Shown here: positions 28,268 through 39,670 of the stretch, piece by piece
How positions within the stretch are numbered: the stretch's first letter is position 1
How the letters are laid out: each line of letters begins with the position of its first letter
Assembly (NCBI RefSeq): GCF_030553075.1
Contig: NZ_CP130701.1
Span: forward strand, 1,550,001 to 1,614,000
Reading direction: 5' to 3'
DNA length: 64,000 nt
DNA from: Halomonas sp. I5-271120
GTDB taxonomy: Bacteria > Pseudomonadota > Gammaproteobacteria > Pseudomonadales > Halomonadaceae
Program-made: the position numbers and the translations under genes
The notes under the pieces: generated by a model
Databases searched by the model: none
The model's input: the letters and a program-made list of their open reading frames with translations, nothing else
Told to the model about the DNA's origin: nothing

Positions 28268-30190
28268 CTAATCACAGCGCGCCAGGATGGAAGCCTCGAT
28301 GCCGGACACATCGAGGCCACAATCTCTGAGCAGCTCGGCGGGCGTGCCGTGCTCGACGAAGGCATCGGGCAGGCCCAGATTGAGCACCGCCACCGACTCG
28401 CCGGCCCCGGCAAGCAGCTCGTTGACGGCGCTGCCGGCGCCGCCGGCCACCACGTTTTCCTCGAGAGTCACCAGTAGGTCATGGTAGCGCGCCGCGGCCA
28501 GCACTGCCTCGCGGTCCAGCGGCTTCACCGAGCGCATGTTGAAGTGAGTGGCGTCGAGGCGCTCGGCGACCTCGGCAGCGGCACCGTTAAGGCTGCCGAA
28601 GGCCAGAATGGCGATGCCATGGCCCTGACGGCGCATCTCCGCCTTGCCGATCTCCAGCGGCTCGAGGTGCGCGGGAATCTCCCCCCCCGGGCCCGTGCCA
28701 CGAGGATAACGCACCGCCGCCGGACCCGGGTGATGGTAGGCCGCCGACAGCATGGCACGGCATTCGGCCTCGTTGGCCGGGGCCAGAATCACCATCCCGG
28801 GCACGCAGCGCAGGAAGGACAGGTCCATCGCCCCGTGGTGAGTGGGGCCGTCCTCGCCGACCAGACCGGCCCGGTCGATGGCGAAGGTCACGTCCAGCTC
28901 CTGCACGGCGACGTCATGGATCAACTGATCGTAGCCGCGCTGCAGGAAGGTCGAGTAGATCGCCACCACCGGCTTGCTGCCCTCGCAGGCCATGCCGGCC
29001 GCCAGCGTCACCGCATGCTGCTCGGCGATCGCCACATCGAAATAGCGATCGGGGTATTCCTTGGAGAAGCGCACCAGGTCCGAGCCCTCGCGCATCGCAG
29101 GCGTGATGCCGATCAGCCGATCGTCGGCGGCGGCCATGTCACACAGCCAGTCGCCGAAGACGTTGCAATACTTCTTCGGCTTCGGGCGCGGCGGCGTGTC
29201 CGTGGCGCCCGGCTGCATCACCGGCGCCGGCGATGCAGCCGGCGTCGCGCTGGGCTTCTCGAGCTTGGTGATGGCGTGATAGCCGATCGGATCGGCCTCA
29301 GCGGGCTCGAAGCCGCGACCCTTGCGCGTCTTGACGTGCAGAAACTGCGGACCGTCAAGATCGCGCATGCTGCGAAGGGTCTGGATCAGCAGCGGCAGGT
29401 CGTGGCCATCGATGGGACCGATGTAGTTGAAGCCCATTTCCTCGAACAGCGTCGCCGGGCTGACCATGCCCTTCATGTGCTCTTCGGTGCGGCGCGCCAG
29501 TTCCAGCGCGCCGGGCAGGTGCGAGAGCATGCGCTTGGAGTTCTCGCGCATCATCGTATAGGGCTTGCTGGTGAGGATCTTGGCCAGGTAGCTGGCCATG
29601 CCGCCGACGTTCTCGGAGATCGACATCTCGTTGTCGTTGAGCACCACCAGCAGGTTGGCGTCGACATGCCCGGCGTGGGCCAGGGCCTCGAAGGCCATGC
29701 CGGCGGTCAGGGCGCCATCGCCGATCACCGCGCAGACACGACGCCGCTGGCCCTGGGCGCGAGCGGCCAGGGCCATGCCCAGGGCCGAGGAGATCGAGGT
29801 GCTGGAATGACCGACCCCGAAGGTGTCGAACTCCGACTCGGTGCGCCGCGGAAAAGCGGCCAGACCGCCGTGCTTACGGATGCCGAGCATCGCCTCGCGC
29901 CGGCCGGTGAGAATCTTGTGCGGATAGGCCTGGTGACCGACGTCCCAGACCAACCGGTCATGGGGGGTGTCCAGCGCCTGATGCAGCGCCACGGTGAGCT
30001 CCACCACGCCGAGCCCGGCGCCAAAGTGACCGCCGCTGACGCCAACGCTATACAGCAGGTAGGCGCGCAGTTCATCGGCCAACTGGGCGAGCTGAGTCGC
30101 GCTCATCGCATGCAGCGCGGCGGGCGTATCCAGGGTGTCGAGCAACGGCGTGGCCGGACGCTCGGCGGGAATCTCGTCGAACAGCTTCAT
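28268..30190 (-). CDS. dxs: 1-deoxy-D-xylulose-5-phosphate synthase Dxs
   Basis: A 640-residue thiamine-diphosphate enzyme joining pyruvate and glyceraldehyde 3-phosphate, the first step of the MEP isoprenoid pathway. The transketolase-like N-terminus has [19 protein letters not shown] and the ThDP/Mg motif [18 protein letters not shown]. The central domain has [21 protein letters not shown], and the C-terminus [19 protein letters not shown]. Full length. Last gene of xseB-ispA-dxs, 16 bases after ispA, with its own terminator. Confidence 0.97.
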   Translation of the reverse strand: MKLFDEIPAERPATPLLDTLDTPAALHAMSATQLAQLADELRAYLLYSVGVSGGHFGAGLGVVELTVALHQALDTPHDRLVWDVGHQAYPHKILTGRREAMLGIRKHGGLAAFPRRTESEFDTFGVGHSSTSISSALGMALAARAQGQRRRVCAVIGDGALTAGMAFEALAHAGHVDANLLVVLNDNEMSISENVGGMASYLAKILTSKPYTMMRENSKRMLSHLPGALELARRTEEHMKGMVSPATLFEEMGFNYIGPIDGHDLPLLIQTLRSMRDLDGPQFLHVKTRKGRGFEPAEADPIGYHAITKLEKPSATPAASPAPVMQPGATDTPPRPKPKKYCNVFGDWLCDMAAADDRLIGITPAMREGSDLVRFSKEYPDRYFDVAIAEQHAVTLAAGMACEGSKPVVAIYSTFLQRGYDQLIHDVAVQELDVTFAIDRAGLVGEDGPTHHGAMDLSFLRCVPGMVILAPANEAECRAMLSAAYHHPGPAAVRYPRGTGPGGEIPAHLEPLEIGKAEMRRQGHGIAILAFGSLNGAAAEVAERLDATHFNMRSVKPLDREAVLAAARYHDLLVTLEENVVAGGAGSAVNELLAGAGESVAVLNLGLPDAFVEHGTPAELLRDCGLDVSGIEASILARCD

Positions 30191-30206
30191 GTGGGCATCT
30201 ATCGTG

Positions 30207-31142
30207 TCAGTGGTCGCGCTCGATCATGTGGCGAGCCAAGGCAGCCAGCGTAGCGGCATCGTCGCCCAGTGGCGCCAGCGCCGCCAGGGCCTCGTCGAGC
30301 AGGTCATCGGCCATGGCGCGAGCGCCATCGAGGCCGAGCAGGGCCGGATAGGTCGGCTTGTCACGGGCGGCATCGGCCCCCGAGGTCTTGCCCAGCGTCA
30401 CGGTATCACCGGTGACGTCGAGAATGTCGTCCTGAATCTGAAAGGCCAGGCCGACCGCCGCCGCATAGGCGTCCAGCGCCACCAGGCGCGGGTCGTCTGC
30501 GTCGACGGCCGTGAGGCCACCCAGGCGAACGGCGGCGCGAATCAGCGCGCCGGTCTTGTGGCGATGCATGCGTGCCAGCGCCTCGAGATCGGCCGGCTGG
30601 CCCACCGCGGCGAGATCCAGCGCCTGACCGGCAGCCATGCCGCTGCGCCCTGAAGCCTCCGCCAGCGTCGCCACCAAGGCGGCCAGCCGCGGATGTGCCT
30701 GGTGCGCCAGTACCTCGAAGGCCAGGGTCTGCAGGGCATCGCCGGCGAGTATCGCGCTGGCCTCGTCGAAGGCCCGATGGACCGTCGGCTGGCCACGGCG
30801 CAGATCATCATTGTCCATCGCCGGCAGATCGTCGTGCACCAGCGAGTAGGCGTGAATCAGCTCCACCGCCGCGGCGGGCGGATCGAGCGCCTCGTCAGTG
30901 GCGCCCAGAGCGCGGCCGGCGGCATACACCAGTACCGGCCGCAGACGCTTGCCGCCGCCCAGCACACCATGGCGCATGGCGGCGTCGAGGCGCTCGGCCA
31001 CGCCCGGCGTCGCGAACAGCGCCTCGAGCCAGGCATCGATGCGCGCTTGATCCACGCTCAACGTAGGCTTCAGCGACACCGACCCGGCGACGGCCGGCGC
31101 TTTTTTCTGGGTGCTTTCCTGGGCACTGTCCTGAGCACTCAC
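30207..31142 (-). CDS. ispA: Farnesyl diphosphate synthase IspA
   Basis: A 311-residue short-chain prenyltransferase condensing isopentenyl and dimethylallyl diphosphates. The first Asp-rich motif is [20 protein letters not shown] and the second [13 protein letters not shown]. The N-terminal 18 residues are a Ser/Gln/Glu-rich extension that may be partly untranslated. Its start overlaps the xseB stop by four bases, so the two are coupled. Confidence 0.95.
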   Translation of the reverse strand: MSAQDSAQESTQKKAPAVAGSVSLKPTLSVDQARIDAWLEALFATPGVAERLDAAMRHGVLGGGKRLRPVLVYAAGRALGATDEALDPPAAAVELIHAYSLVHDDLPAMDNDDLRRGQPTVHRAFDEASAILAGDALQTLAFEVLAHQAHPRLAALVATLAEASGRSGMAAGQALDLAAVGQPADLEALARMHRHKTGALIRAAVRLGGLTAVDADDPRLVALDAYAAAVGLAFQIQDDILDVTGDTVTLGKTSGADAARDKPTYPALLGLDGARAMADDLLDEALAALAPLGDDAATLAALARHMIERDH

Positions 31143-31417
31143 CGCACGTCCTCCGCACCGCCCGGGAAGGGCGCTTCATCGAGATCGCCATCGCCGCCCT
31201 CGACCAGGCTGCGCACCTTGAGTTCGGCGGCATCGAGGCGACGCTGCGCCTCACGGGTCAGCCCAACGCCCTGCTCGAAGGCGGTAAGCGAGGCCTCAAG
31301 GCTCAGTTCACCGGACTCAAGACGAGTCACCAAGGCTTCGAGCCGCTCTAGGGTCGAGGCAAAATCCTGAGGGGGCGCACCGGCATCCGGCATGCTGTCC
31401 TGATCGGCCATGGGCAT
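31139..31417 (-). CDS. xseB: Exodeoxyribonuclease VII small subunit XseB
   Basis: A 92-residue helical subunit that oligomerises on XseA to form exonuclease VII. The family core [47 protein letters not shown] is intact as a two-helix hairpin. An ATG two codons in (31411) is an alternative start. First gene of the isoprenoid operon, the usual gamma-proteobacterial order. Confidence 0.94.
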   Translation of the reverse strand: MPMADQDSMPDAGAPPQDFASTLERLEALVTRLESGELSLEASLTAFEQGVGLTREAQRRLDAAELKVRSLVEGGDGDLDEAPFPGGAEDVR

Positions 31418-31833
31418 CTCGCTGTCGTGGGCAGGCCGCCGGGCCCGCGCGCGTCAAAAAATCTGGTCGATCAGTATACACGCAACCCCGGGGGGTGCGT
31501 CTGCCCCGGGCCGACTTGCACCGCGTTCGTGCTTGCTGTCCATGCAGCTCGTTCATGAACAGCAAGCAGCATTTTCATCCCGGTCGCCGACGGCAGGGGC
31601 CGCGTCTGTGCTAGGATATGCGCCCTGTTGACCCTGCTTCTCGCTTCTCGCTACCTATTAAGGGTGACTGAGGCGATAAGGGCGACTGGGGGCGACGCCT
31701 TGCCTGGGCGTGCGCCACGGGATAAAGCCTCGACAGGCCAACAGACGACATATCACGAAGAGGCGCCGCGCCCGTGGTTGGCCGGGTCTCGCAGAACTAG
31801 GCGACTCACGCCAACGATAGGGTTGATTCGACA
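31418..31833. other. Divergent control region between xseB and serA
   Basis: Gene-free. Toward serA, TTGACC at 31628-31633 with TACCTA 18 bases downstream (31652-31657) is a possible sigma-70 promoter, leaving a leader of about 170 bases. Two loosely repeated GGGCGAC/GGGTGAC segments follow at about 31663-31700; I could not assign a riboswitch. Confidence 0.4.
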
Positions 31834-33084
<1,251 letters not shown>

Positions 33085-33128
33085 ATGCACGGCGTAATAG
33101 TGCAAGGCGAGTCCCTCGCCCGCACTGA

Positions 33129-33156
33129 CGACCCCGGCTTGGAAAGGCCGGGGTCG
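33129..33156 (+). terminator. Terminator-like hairpin after serA
   Basis: A perfect 10-bp stem CGACCCCGGC/GCCGGGGTCG with an 8-base loop, then TTGCGTTTG; the T tract is weak. Confidence 0.65.
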
Positions 33157-33307
33157 TTGCGTTTGCGCACCACCTCACCCCCCAACCCGCCACCGGCCTG
33201 ATCGAGATCAAAACCTGCGGGGTGCGAACGCCCCGCCGGGCGGGTAAAATACGTGCCACTTTCAACCCCGGTCCGTCCTTTGCGAGGACGACAACCAGGA
33301 GAGCTCC

Positions 33308-34291
33308 ATGGCATCACCCCACTCAGCGGGGGGCATCGTCGTTGCCGCCCTGTACAAGTTCGTTACGCTGGATGATTTCGAAGCCCTGCGCGAGCCGCTG
33401 CGTCAGGCCATGCTCGATCATGACGTCAAGGGCACCTTGCTGCTGGCCCGCGAAGGTATCAACGGCACCGTCTCCGGCACCCGCGAGGGCATCGACGGGC
33501 TGCTTGGCTGGCTTGGCCGTGATCCGCGTCTTGCCGACGTGGATCACAAGGAATCTTACTGCGACGAACATCCGTTCTACCGCACCAAGGTCAAGCTGAA
33601 GCGCGAGATCGTCACCATGGGCGTGCCGGACGTCGACCCCAACGCCAAGGTCGGTACCTACGTCGATCCCGAGGAGTGGAACGCGGTGATCGCCGACCCG
33701 GAGGTGCTGGTCATCGACACCCGCAATGACTATGAAGTGGCGATCGGCTCCTTCGAAGGGGCCGTCGACCCGCAGACCAAGTCGTTCCGCGAGTTTCCGG
33801 ATTACGTCAAGGAGCATTACGACCCGGCCAGGCACAAGAAGGTGGCCATGTTCTGCACCGGCGGCATCCGCTGCGAGAAGGCCTCGAGCTTCATGCTCCA
33901 CGAGGGCTTCGAGGAAGTCTTCCACCTCAAGGGCGGCATCCTCAACTATCTGGAGAAAGTGCCCGAGGATGAGTCGATGTGGCGCGGCGACTGCTTCGTC
34001 TTCGATAACCGGGTGACGGTGCGTCACGACCTGAGCGAGGGCGTGTTCGATCAGTGCCATGCCTGTCGCATGCCGATCTCCGCCGAGGACCAGCGCTCTG
34101 AACGCTTTGAGCCCGGCGTGAGCTGCCCACACTGCTTCGACTCGCTGCCCGAGAAGACTCGCGCTGGCGCCCGCGAGCGCCAGCGCCAGATTCAGCTGGC
34201 CAAGCAGCGCGGCGAGCCGCATCCGCTGGGCCGCGACCCGCGTCAGATGAAGGAAGGCGCGAACAAGCAAACCAGCGAAGACGCACACTAA
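33308..34291 (+). CDS. trhO: tRNA uridine-34 hydroxylase TrhO (rhodanese family)
   Basis: A 327-residue enzyme that hydroxylates wobble uridine of tRNA using oxygen, in the route to 5-methoxy- and 5-oxyacetyl-uridine. The N-terminal acylphosphatase-like domain ([16 protein letters not shown]) precedes the rhodanese domain with the active Cys in [18 protein letters not shown] Cys cluster follows (C-HAC near residue 251 and CPHC near 277), then a basic tail. The length matches YceA. A clear terminator follows. Confidence 0.93.
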   Translation: MASPHSAGGIVVAALYKFVTLDDFEALREPLRQAMLDHDVKGTLLLAREGINGTVSGTREGIDGLLGWLGRDPRLADVDHKESYCDEHPFYRTKVKLKREIVTMGVPDVDPNAKVGTYVDPEEWNAVIADPEVLVIDTRNDYEVAIGSFEGAVDPQTKSFREFPDYVKEHYDPARHKKVAMFCTGGIRCEKASSFMLHEGFEEVFHLKGGILNYLEKVPEDESMWRGDCFVFDNRVTVRHDLSEGVFDQCHACRMPISAEDQRSERFEPGVSCPHCFDSLPEKTRAGARERQRQIQLAKQRGEPHPLGRDPRQMKEGANKQTSEDAH

Positions 34292-34316
34292 GCTCGCCAG
34301 TCGCCCCGTACAACAC

Positions 34317-34342
34317 AACGCCGCCCCCAAGGCGGCGTTTTT
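34317..34342 (+). terminator. Terminator of trhO
   Basis: AACGCCGCC/GGCGGCGTT with a 5-base loop, running into five T residues. Confidence 0.9.
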
Positions 34343-34420
34343 GCGAGCCTTCCGCCCCCTCCACGCCCCCTTCGCGATCGGCCATCGACAGACACGGCTT
34401 GCGGCCGGGTCGCCTGATGA

Positions 34421-34440
34421 TATACAAAGAATGTATACAA
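34421..34440. promoter_or_regulatory. GTATAC operator before the NCS2 permease
   Basis: TGTATACAA at 34432-34440 with a half-site TATACAAAG at 34421-34429. The same dyad recurs at 40025, 44905 and 46554 in this purine island, consistent with binding of the local GntR regulator. Confidence 0.6.
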
Positions 34441-34576
34441 AATATCTAGAGGTGTGGACCGTCTAACCAGTGATCTGTCGACGCCACCGCATCCGCCCGC
34501 GACTCCGTCGCGAGCCATCCCACGCCCGCTCCAGCATCCAACCATCATCAACAACAATGCATGCGGAGAACCAAGG

Positions 34577-35929
34577 ATGACCCTTCACAGCGACTCGCTC
34601 GCCGATGCGCCCTCGCGCGCTCGCAGCACCCATGACGTCAATGCCCTGCCACCGCTGACCCGAGCGATCCCGCTGGGGCTGCAGCACGTGCTTGCCATGT
34701 TCGTCGCCAACGTCACCGTGCCGATCATCATCGCCGGCGCCGCCGATCTGCCCGCCGAGCAGACCGCCTTCATGATCCAGGCGGCGATGTTCGTCGCCGG
34801 TGCCGCGACGCTCTTGCAGTCGCTGGGCCTGGGACCGATCGGCGCGCGACTGCCGATCGTGATGGGCACCAGCTTCGGCTTCGTGCCGGTGCTGATTCCC
34901 ATCGCCGTGGGCATGGGACTGCCCGCGGCGCTGGGCGCCGGACTCTGCGGCGGCATCGCCATGGCGCTGGTCGGCAGCTGTCTGCGCTGGGTACGCTTCC
35001 TGTTCCCGCCGGTGGTGACCGGCACCTTCGTGGTGATGCTCGGTACCCTGCTGATTCCGGTCGGCTTTGCCTACGTGGGTGGCGGCTTCGGCGCTGAAGA
35101 CTTCGGCGCCCCGCATCACTTGCTGCTGGCGGCCCTGGTGCTGCTGGTGACCCTGGGGCTGCATCAGTTCGGCCGCGGCATCTGGTCAGAGGCGGCGCCG
35201 CTGATCGGCCTGCTGGCGGGTTACTTGGCCGCCGCGGCCTTCGGGCTGGTGGATGTCTCCGAGGTGGGCGAGGCGAGCTGGCTGTCGCTGCCGGCGCCAC
35301 TCGCCATCGGCGTCGAGTTCCATCTAGCGGCGATCCTGCCGGTGGTGCTGCTGGCGGTGGTGACCTGCGCCGAGTCGATTGCCGATATCGTCGGCACCAC
35401 CTCAGGCGGCATGGACCGCCAGCCGACCCGCCGCGAGCTCTCCGGTGGCGTGATGGCCGACGGCCTGTCCAGCGTATTCGCGGCGGTGTTCAACGCCTTT
35501 CCGCAGATCAGCTTCAGTCAGAACGTCGGCATGGTGGCGCTGACCGGCGTGGTCAGCCGCTACGTGGTGGCGATCGGCGGGGCCTTCCTGGTGATCGCCG
35601 GGCTGGTGCCCAAGCTTGGCGCGCTGATCTCGAGCATTCCCGACGCCGTGCTCGGCGGCGCCGTGCTGATCATGTTCGGCATGATCGCCAGCGCCGGCAT
35701 CAAGATGCTGTCCCACATCGCCTTCGACAAGCGCAACATGGTGATCATCGGCGTCTCGCTGTCGGCGGCCATTGGCCTGCCGGCCCAAGAGGGACTCTAT
35801 GCGGGCCTGAGTGACAACCTGCAGGCGATCATCGAATCCGGGCTGATTCCCGGCGCGCTGTGCGCCATCGTCATGAACCTGGTGCTGCCCAATCGCGAGG
35901 CCGGCCCCGACGAACACGAGCCGTCCTGA
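34577..35929 (+). CDS. NCS2-family xanthine/uracil (purine) permease
   Basis: A 450-residue inner-membrane nucleobase permease with 14 predicted helices. NCS2 features are the QHVLAMFVANVTVPIII start of helix 1, the conserved acidic TCAESIADIVGTTSGGMDR loop, the motif ADGLSSVFAAVFNAFPQISFSQNVG and the DAVLGGAVLIMFG block. The start at 34577 follows GGAG; the open frame extends upstream without homology. Context with urate and allantoin genes suggests uptake of urate or xanthine. It converges with the dehydratase-like gene. Confidence 0.88.
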   Translation: MTLHSDSLADAPSRARSTHDVNALPPLTRAIPLGLQHVLAMFVANVTVPIIIAGAADLPAEQTAFMIQAAMFVAGAATLLQSLGLGPIGARLPIVMGTSFGFVPVLIPIAVGMGLPAALGAGLCGGIAMALVGSCLRWVRFLFPPVVTGTFVVMLGTLLIPVGFAYVGGGFGAEDFGAPHHLLLAALVLLVTLGLHQFGRGIWSEAAPLIGLLAGYLAAAAFGLVDVSEVGEASWLSLPAPLAIGVEFHLAAILPVVLLAVVTCAESIADIVGTTSGGMDRQPTRRELSGGVMADGLSSVFAAVFNAFPQISFSQNVGMVALTGVVSRYVVAIGGAFLVIAGLVPKLGALISSIPDAVLGGAVLIMFGMIASAGIKMLSHIAFDKRNMVIIGVSLSAAIGLPAQEGLYAGLSDNLQAIIESGLIPGALCAIVMNLVLPNREAGPDEHEPS

Positions 35930-35951
35930 CGCCAAGCCCCGGCACGCCGAC

Positions 35952-37166
35952 CTAGAAACAGGTCGGCATCTCTTCGATAACGGTAAGCGCCGCGTCGACC
36001 CGGCAAACGCGGCGCCACTTGTCGAAGGTCAGGCAGGGGTGGGAGGCACCGAAGGCGATAATGTCGCCGATACGCACCTCGTCCCCGCCATTCCCAACGG
36101 CTGCGGCGGGCAGCCGCACGAAGGCATGCTGATCCATCAGCTTGACGACCTCCCAGCCGGCCACCGACAGCGTCTGCTCGGCACGGCCACCCTCCCGATA
36201 GCGACGCAGGGGCTCCGGCAGCTGGTCGGCGCCGATATCGCGCTTGCCCATGGCTACCACGGCGAGCCCCGGCTCCGGCAGCGACTGCACCTGAGCGAAG
36301 ACCTCAAGCGCCGGCCAAAGGCCCTGCTTGATCGTCGGCTGGCGCTTGAGCATGCCGCGCTGCGCCTCGCGGTAGATGCCGTGGTCATGCACCACATAGC
36401 AGCCGGGGCGCAGCACCGGCACGAAGCGCGCACCGAGTGAGGCCTCGTGAAAGACCTCGGCGATCAGGTCGTACCAGGCCGAGCCTGAGGCGGTGATCAG
36501 CGCCGTCTCGGCCTTGATCAGGTCAGCATGCTCAAGCGCCCGGGCGGCCTCGACCATGTGCCAGGCGTAGGCACGGATCGCCGCCGCCGGCTCGCCGTCG
36601 TCAGCCTTCACCACCCCTTCATAGCCCTCGAGCCCGGCCAGCACCAGCGCCGACTCATCGTGGATTCGCGCGGCCAGCGTCAGCACCTGCTCCCGGTCAC
36701 GACAGCCACAGCGCCCGCCCGCCACGCCCAGCTCGATCAGCACATTGAGACGCAGGCCACGCGCCGCGAAGTAGCGCCCCAGGTGCGCGACATTGGCGGC
36801 GCTGTCGACCACGCAGTAGACCTCGGCGCCTTGCTCGATCAGATCAGCGATGATCGCCATGTTGGGTTCGCCAATCAACTGATTGGCCATCACAAGCCGC
36901 GTGACGCCCGCAGCGAAGGCGGCACGACACTGGGGGGCGGTGGCAAGCGTGATGCCCCAGGCGCCAGCCTCGAGCTGACGCTTGAAGAGCGCCGGGGTCA
37001 TGGTGGTCTTGCCGTGGGGAGCGAGCCGCGCTCCATGGGCATCGGCGAAGGCCTGCATCCAGGCAAGGTTATGGGCAAGCGCCGGCTCGAAGACCGCTGC
37101 GGCAGGCAGGCTGACGCCGCCCAGCAGGCTCGGGCCGGTCTCGATGGTGCCCTTGTCGGTGCGCAT
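35952..37166 (-). CDS. D-serine/D-threonine dehydratase-like PLP enzyme (alanine-racemase fold)
   Basis: A 404-residue fold-type III PLP enzyme. The PLP lysine is K53 in LAPHGKTTM, and the zinc ligands are H376 and C378 in GASHPCLTFDKW, as in eukaryotic-type D-serine dehydratase and D-threonine aldolase relatives. The family removes ammonia from, or cleaves, D-3-hydroxy-amino acids. It sits as the last gene of the puuE-allE-allA unit (138 bases after allA), with no obvious purine role. A substrate related to ureidoglycine or a D-amino acid made from glyoxylate is possible but unproven. Confidence 0.82.
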   Translation of the reverse strand: MRTDKGTIETGPSLLGGVSLPAAAVFEPALAHNLAWMQAFADAHGARLAPHGKTTMTPALFKRQLEAGAWGITLATAPQCRAAFAAGVTRLVMANQLIGEPNMAIIADLIEQGAEVYCVVDSAANVAHLGRYFAARGLRLNVLIELGVAGGRCGCRDREQVLTLAARIHDESALVLAGLEGYEGVVKADDGEPAAAIRAYAWHMVEAARALEHADLIKAETALITASGSAWYDLIAEVFHEASLGARFVPVLRPGCYVVHDHGIYREAQRGMLKRQPTIKQGLWPALEVFAQVQSLPEPGLAVVAMGKRDIGADQLPEPLRRYREGGRAEQTLSVAGWEVVKLMDQHAFVRLPAAAVGNGGDEVRIGDIIAFGASHPCLTFDKWRRVCRVDAALTVIEEMPTCF

Positions 37167-37303
37167 GGAGACTCCTCGGGCTTATGAACAGGGCCAGTAA
37201 AAAAGGCATTTGAGGAAACGCCATCATGCCCCAGGAGCGCCGATGACGGCCAGAGAAGGGCCAGACGGCAGCCCTCAGCCCAAGCCCATCATAACCTTCA
37301 CCT

Positions 37304-37792
37304 TCAGGACAGACTCACCCGCACCTGCAGATCCTGCTCGTCGCAGTTATTGCCGGGGCCGCCCCGGTCGACGACCAGAAACTCCCCCTCGTGCTCGAGC
37401 ACCGACTGCACCGCATGCCAGGTGCCGGCGTGGTAGTTCACGCCCTGGCGACCATCGGTGACAAAGGCGCACACCTGACCGGAGTCGATGACGTCACCGG
37501 GGGGCGCCACCACGATCAGGAAGCGCTCCTCGTGCAGCGGCATGAAGGCCTGGCTGCCCAGCGGATGGCGCTCCAGATGAGCGATTTCCAGCGGCAGGCT
37601 GACCGGCTGGCTGACGAACAGGCTGATCAGCGGTCGGGCTCCCTCCCCCAGGAGCTCGACACTTGCCAGATCATGATGGCGCTGGGTACGCCCGGCGTTG
37701 ATGGGAAAAGACGCCGACCCGCGGCTATCGATGACGTCGCCGAAGGTCGCGAAGGCCTCATGGGTCAGAGGACGGGCGATCAGCTCGAGCAT
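37304..37792 (-). CDS. allA: Ureidoglycolate lyase AllA
   Basis: A 162-residue cupin-like enzyme splitting S-ureidoglycolate to glyoxylate and urea, the end of the ureide route. Recognised by the start LIARPLTHEAFATFGDVID, the core MPLHEERFLIVVAPPGD and the signature GVNYHAGTWHAVQSVLE. GAGGAG lies 6 bases before the ATG at 37792, which rules out the long upstream extension of the frame. It lies 20 bases after allE. Confidence 0.94.
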   Translation of the reverse strand: MLELIARPLTHEAFATFGDVIDSRGSASFPINAGRTQRHHDLASVELLGEGARPLISLFVSQPVSLPLEIAHLERHPLGSQAFMPLHEERFLIVVAPPGDVIDSGQVCAFVTDGRQGVNYHAGTWHAVQSVLEHEGEFLVVDRGGPGNNCDEQDLQVRVSLS

Positions 37793-37812
37793 GGCAATCT
37801 CCTCAGCCGGCA

Positions 37813-38664
37813 TTAACGTGTCAGGCCACGATAGGCCGCGGAGGCGTTCAGCGCCATATGGCGATTGACGTCCTTGTAGAGCAGATAGCGGAAGGGGCCG
37901 GGGCCGCCCGCATAGCACGCCTGTGGGCAGAAAGCGCGCAGCCACATGTAGTCACCGGCCTCGACCTCGACCCAGTTCTGGTTGAGATGGTAAACGGCCT
38001 TGCCCTCGAGCACGTAGAGGCCGTGCTCCATCACATGGGTCTCGTCGAAGGGAATCACGCCGCCGGGCTGGAAGGTGACGATATTGACGTGCATGTCATG
38101 GCGCATGTCGCTCGGATCGACGAAGCGCGTAGTCGCCCAGTTGCCGTCGGTATCCGGCATCGGGGTCGGCTCGATGTCCTGTTCGTTGGTGACGAAGGCG
38201 GCCGGCGGTTCGATGCCTTCAACGGCTTCATAAGCCTTGCGAATCCAGTGAAAGCGCACCTCGCTCGTGGCGTCATTGCGCACCTGCCAGTCGCTCGCCG
38301 GCGGAATGAAGGCATAGCCCCCCGGCATCAGGCGATGGGTCTCGCCGGCAAGCGTCAGCGTCAGCTCGCCTTCCACCACGAACAGCACGCCCTCGGCGCC
38401 GGAGTCGAGCTCGGGCCGGTCGCTGCCGCCGCCCGGGGCGATTTCCATGATGTACTGGGAAAAGGTTTCCGAGAAACCGGTCATCGGCCGCGACAGCACC
38501 CAAAGTCGGGTCTTTTCCCAGAAGGGCAGATAGCTGGCGACGATATCGCGCAACACACCCTTGGGAATGATCGCATAGGCCTCGGTAAACACCGCCCGAT
38601 CCGACAACAGTTGGGTTTGCGGGGGCAGTCCGCCCTTGGGGGCGTAGTAGTTGCGTTGGGTCAT
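37813..38664 (-). CDS. allE: (S)-ureidoglycine aminohydrolase AllE
   Basis: A 283-residue bicupin that hydrolyses S-ureidoglycine to S-ureidoglycolate and ammonia. The N-terminal cupin has EGVLFVVEGELTLTLAGE; the C-terminal catalytic cupin has FDETHVMEHGLYVLEGKAVY with the Mn-binding His and Glu, and ends RYLLYKDVNRHMAL. The start at 38664 has AAGG seven bases upstream. Its presence implies that allantoate is consumed by an amidohydrolase giving ureidoglycine, which is not encoded in this window. Confidence 0.93.
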   Translation of the reverse strand: MTQRNYYAPKGGLPPQTQLLSDRAVFTEAYAIIPKGVLRDIVASYLPFWEKTRLWVLSRPMTGFSETFSQYIMEIAPGGGSDRPELDSGAEGVLFVVEGELTLTLAGETHRLMPGGYAFIPPASDWQVRNDATSEVRFHWIRKAYEAVEGIEPPAAFVTNEQDIEPTPMPDTDGNWATTRFVDPSDMRHDMHVNIVTFQPGGVIPFDETHVMEHGLYVLEGKAVYHLNQNWVEVEAGDYMWLRAFCPQACYAGGPGPFRYLLYKDVNRHMALNASAAYRGLTR

Positions 38665-38740
38665 GGGTATACCTTGATGGCGGCAGTCGTCGATCCCGAC
38701 GACCGCTGATGTGATGTGGTGCAATGTTTCGCCGCGTCGC

Positions 38741-39670
38741 TCAGGCCGGATGCTCGGCCTGCCAGTGACGTGCGATATCCACACGCCGGGTTATCCACAC
38801 CCGGTCATGGGCCTCGAGATGATCGAGGAAACGCTGCAGCGCGCGAAACCGCCCGGGACGGCCGATCAGCCGGCAATGCAGGCCAATCGAGAGCATCTTC
38901 GGCGTCTCCGCACCTTCGGCGTAGAGCACGTCGAAGGCGTCGCGCAAGTACTGGAAGAACGGCTCACCGTGGTCGAAACCGGTCGGCGAGGCGAAGCGCA
39001 TATCGTTGGTGTCCAGCGTGTAGGGCACGATCAGGTGGCGATGCGCATGCCCCTGGCTGTCCTGGGCGTCGGTCCAGAACGGCAGGTCATCGCCGTAGTA
39101 GTCGCTGTCATAGAGAAAACCGCCCTGATCGAGCAGCAGGCGCCGCGTATTGGGGCTGTCGCGGCCGGTGTACCAGCCCAGGGGCAGCTCACCGTAGAGC
39201 GACTCGAAGATCGAAAGCGCGCGCTCTAGGTGATCGCGCTCGACCGCTTCGGGCACGTTCTGATAGTGAATCCAGCGATAGCCATGACAGGCCACCTCAT
39301 GGCCAAGCTCCTTGAACGCCTGCGCCACGTCAGGGTGGCGCTGCAGCGCCATGGCGACGCCGAACACGGTCAGCGGCAGGCCGCGGCGCTCGAACTCGCG
39401 AAGCACCCGCCACACGCCGGCCCGAGAGCCGTATTCGTAGATCGACTCCATGCTCAGATGGCGATCAGGGTAGGCCTCGGCGCCGGCGATTTCGGAGAGA
39501 AACTGTTCGGAGTGGCTGTCGCCGTGCAGCACACAGCTCTCGGCACCCTCTTCGTAATTGAGCACGAACTGCACGGCGATTCGGGCCCGCCCGGGCCAGT
39601 TGGCCTGGGGCGGCGTGCGGCCGTAGCCGATCAGATCGCGGGGATAGCCGTCATGCGCGGGTGAATTCAT
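38741..39670 (-). CDS. puuE: Cofactor-independent allantoinase PuuE
   Basis: A 309-residue allantoinase of the polysaccharide-deacetylase (NodB-like) fold, specific for S-allantoin and needing no metal. The start YPRDLIGYGRTPPQANWPG, the block VQFVLNYEEGAE, HGYRWIHYQNVPEAVERDHL, and GWYTGRDSPNTRRLLLDQGGFLYDSDYYGDDLPFW are typical. AGGAA precedes the ATG. First gene of a puuE-allE-allA-(dehydratase) unit, divergent from the racemase-permease unit over 498 bases of regulatory DNA. Confidence 0.95.
   Translation of the reverse strand: MNSPAHDGYPRDLIGYGRTPPQANWPGRARIAVQFVLNYEEGAESCVLHGDSHSEQFLSEIAGAEAYPDRHLSMESIYEYGSRAGVWRVLREFERRGLPLTVFGVAMALQRHPDVAQAFKELGHEVACHGYRWIHYQNVPEAVERDHLERALSIFESLYGELPLGWYTGRDSPNTRRLLLDQGGFLYDSDYYGDDLPFWTDAQDSQGHAHRHLIVPYTLDTNDMRFASPTGFDHGEPFFQYLRDAFDVLYAEGAETPKMLSIGLHCRLIGRPGRFRALQRFLDHLEAHDRVWITRRVDIARHWQAEHPA

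Noticed and set aside
28481-30253. 590-codon open frame opposite dxs
   Set aside because: GC-rich antisense frame; dxs on the other strand has full-length homology and a terminator.
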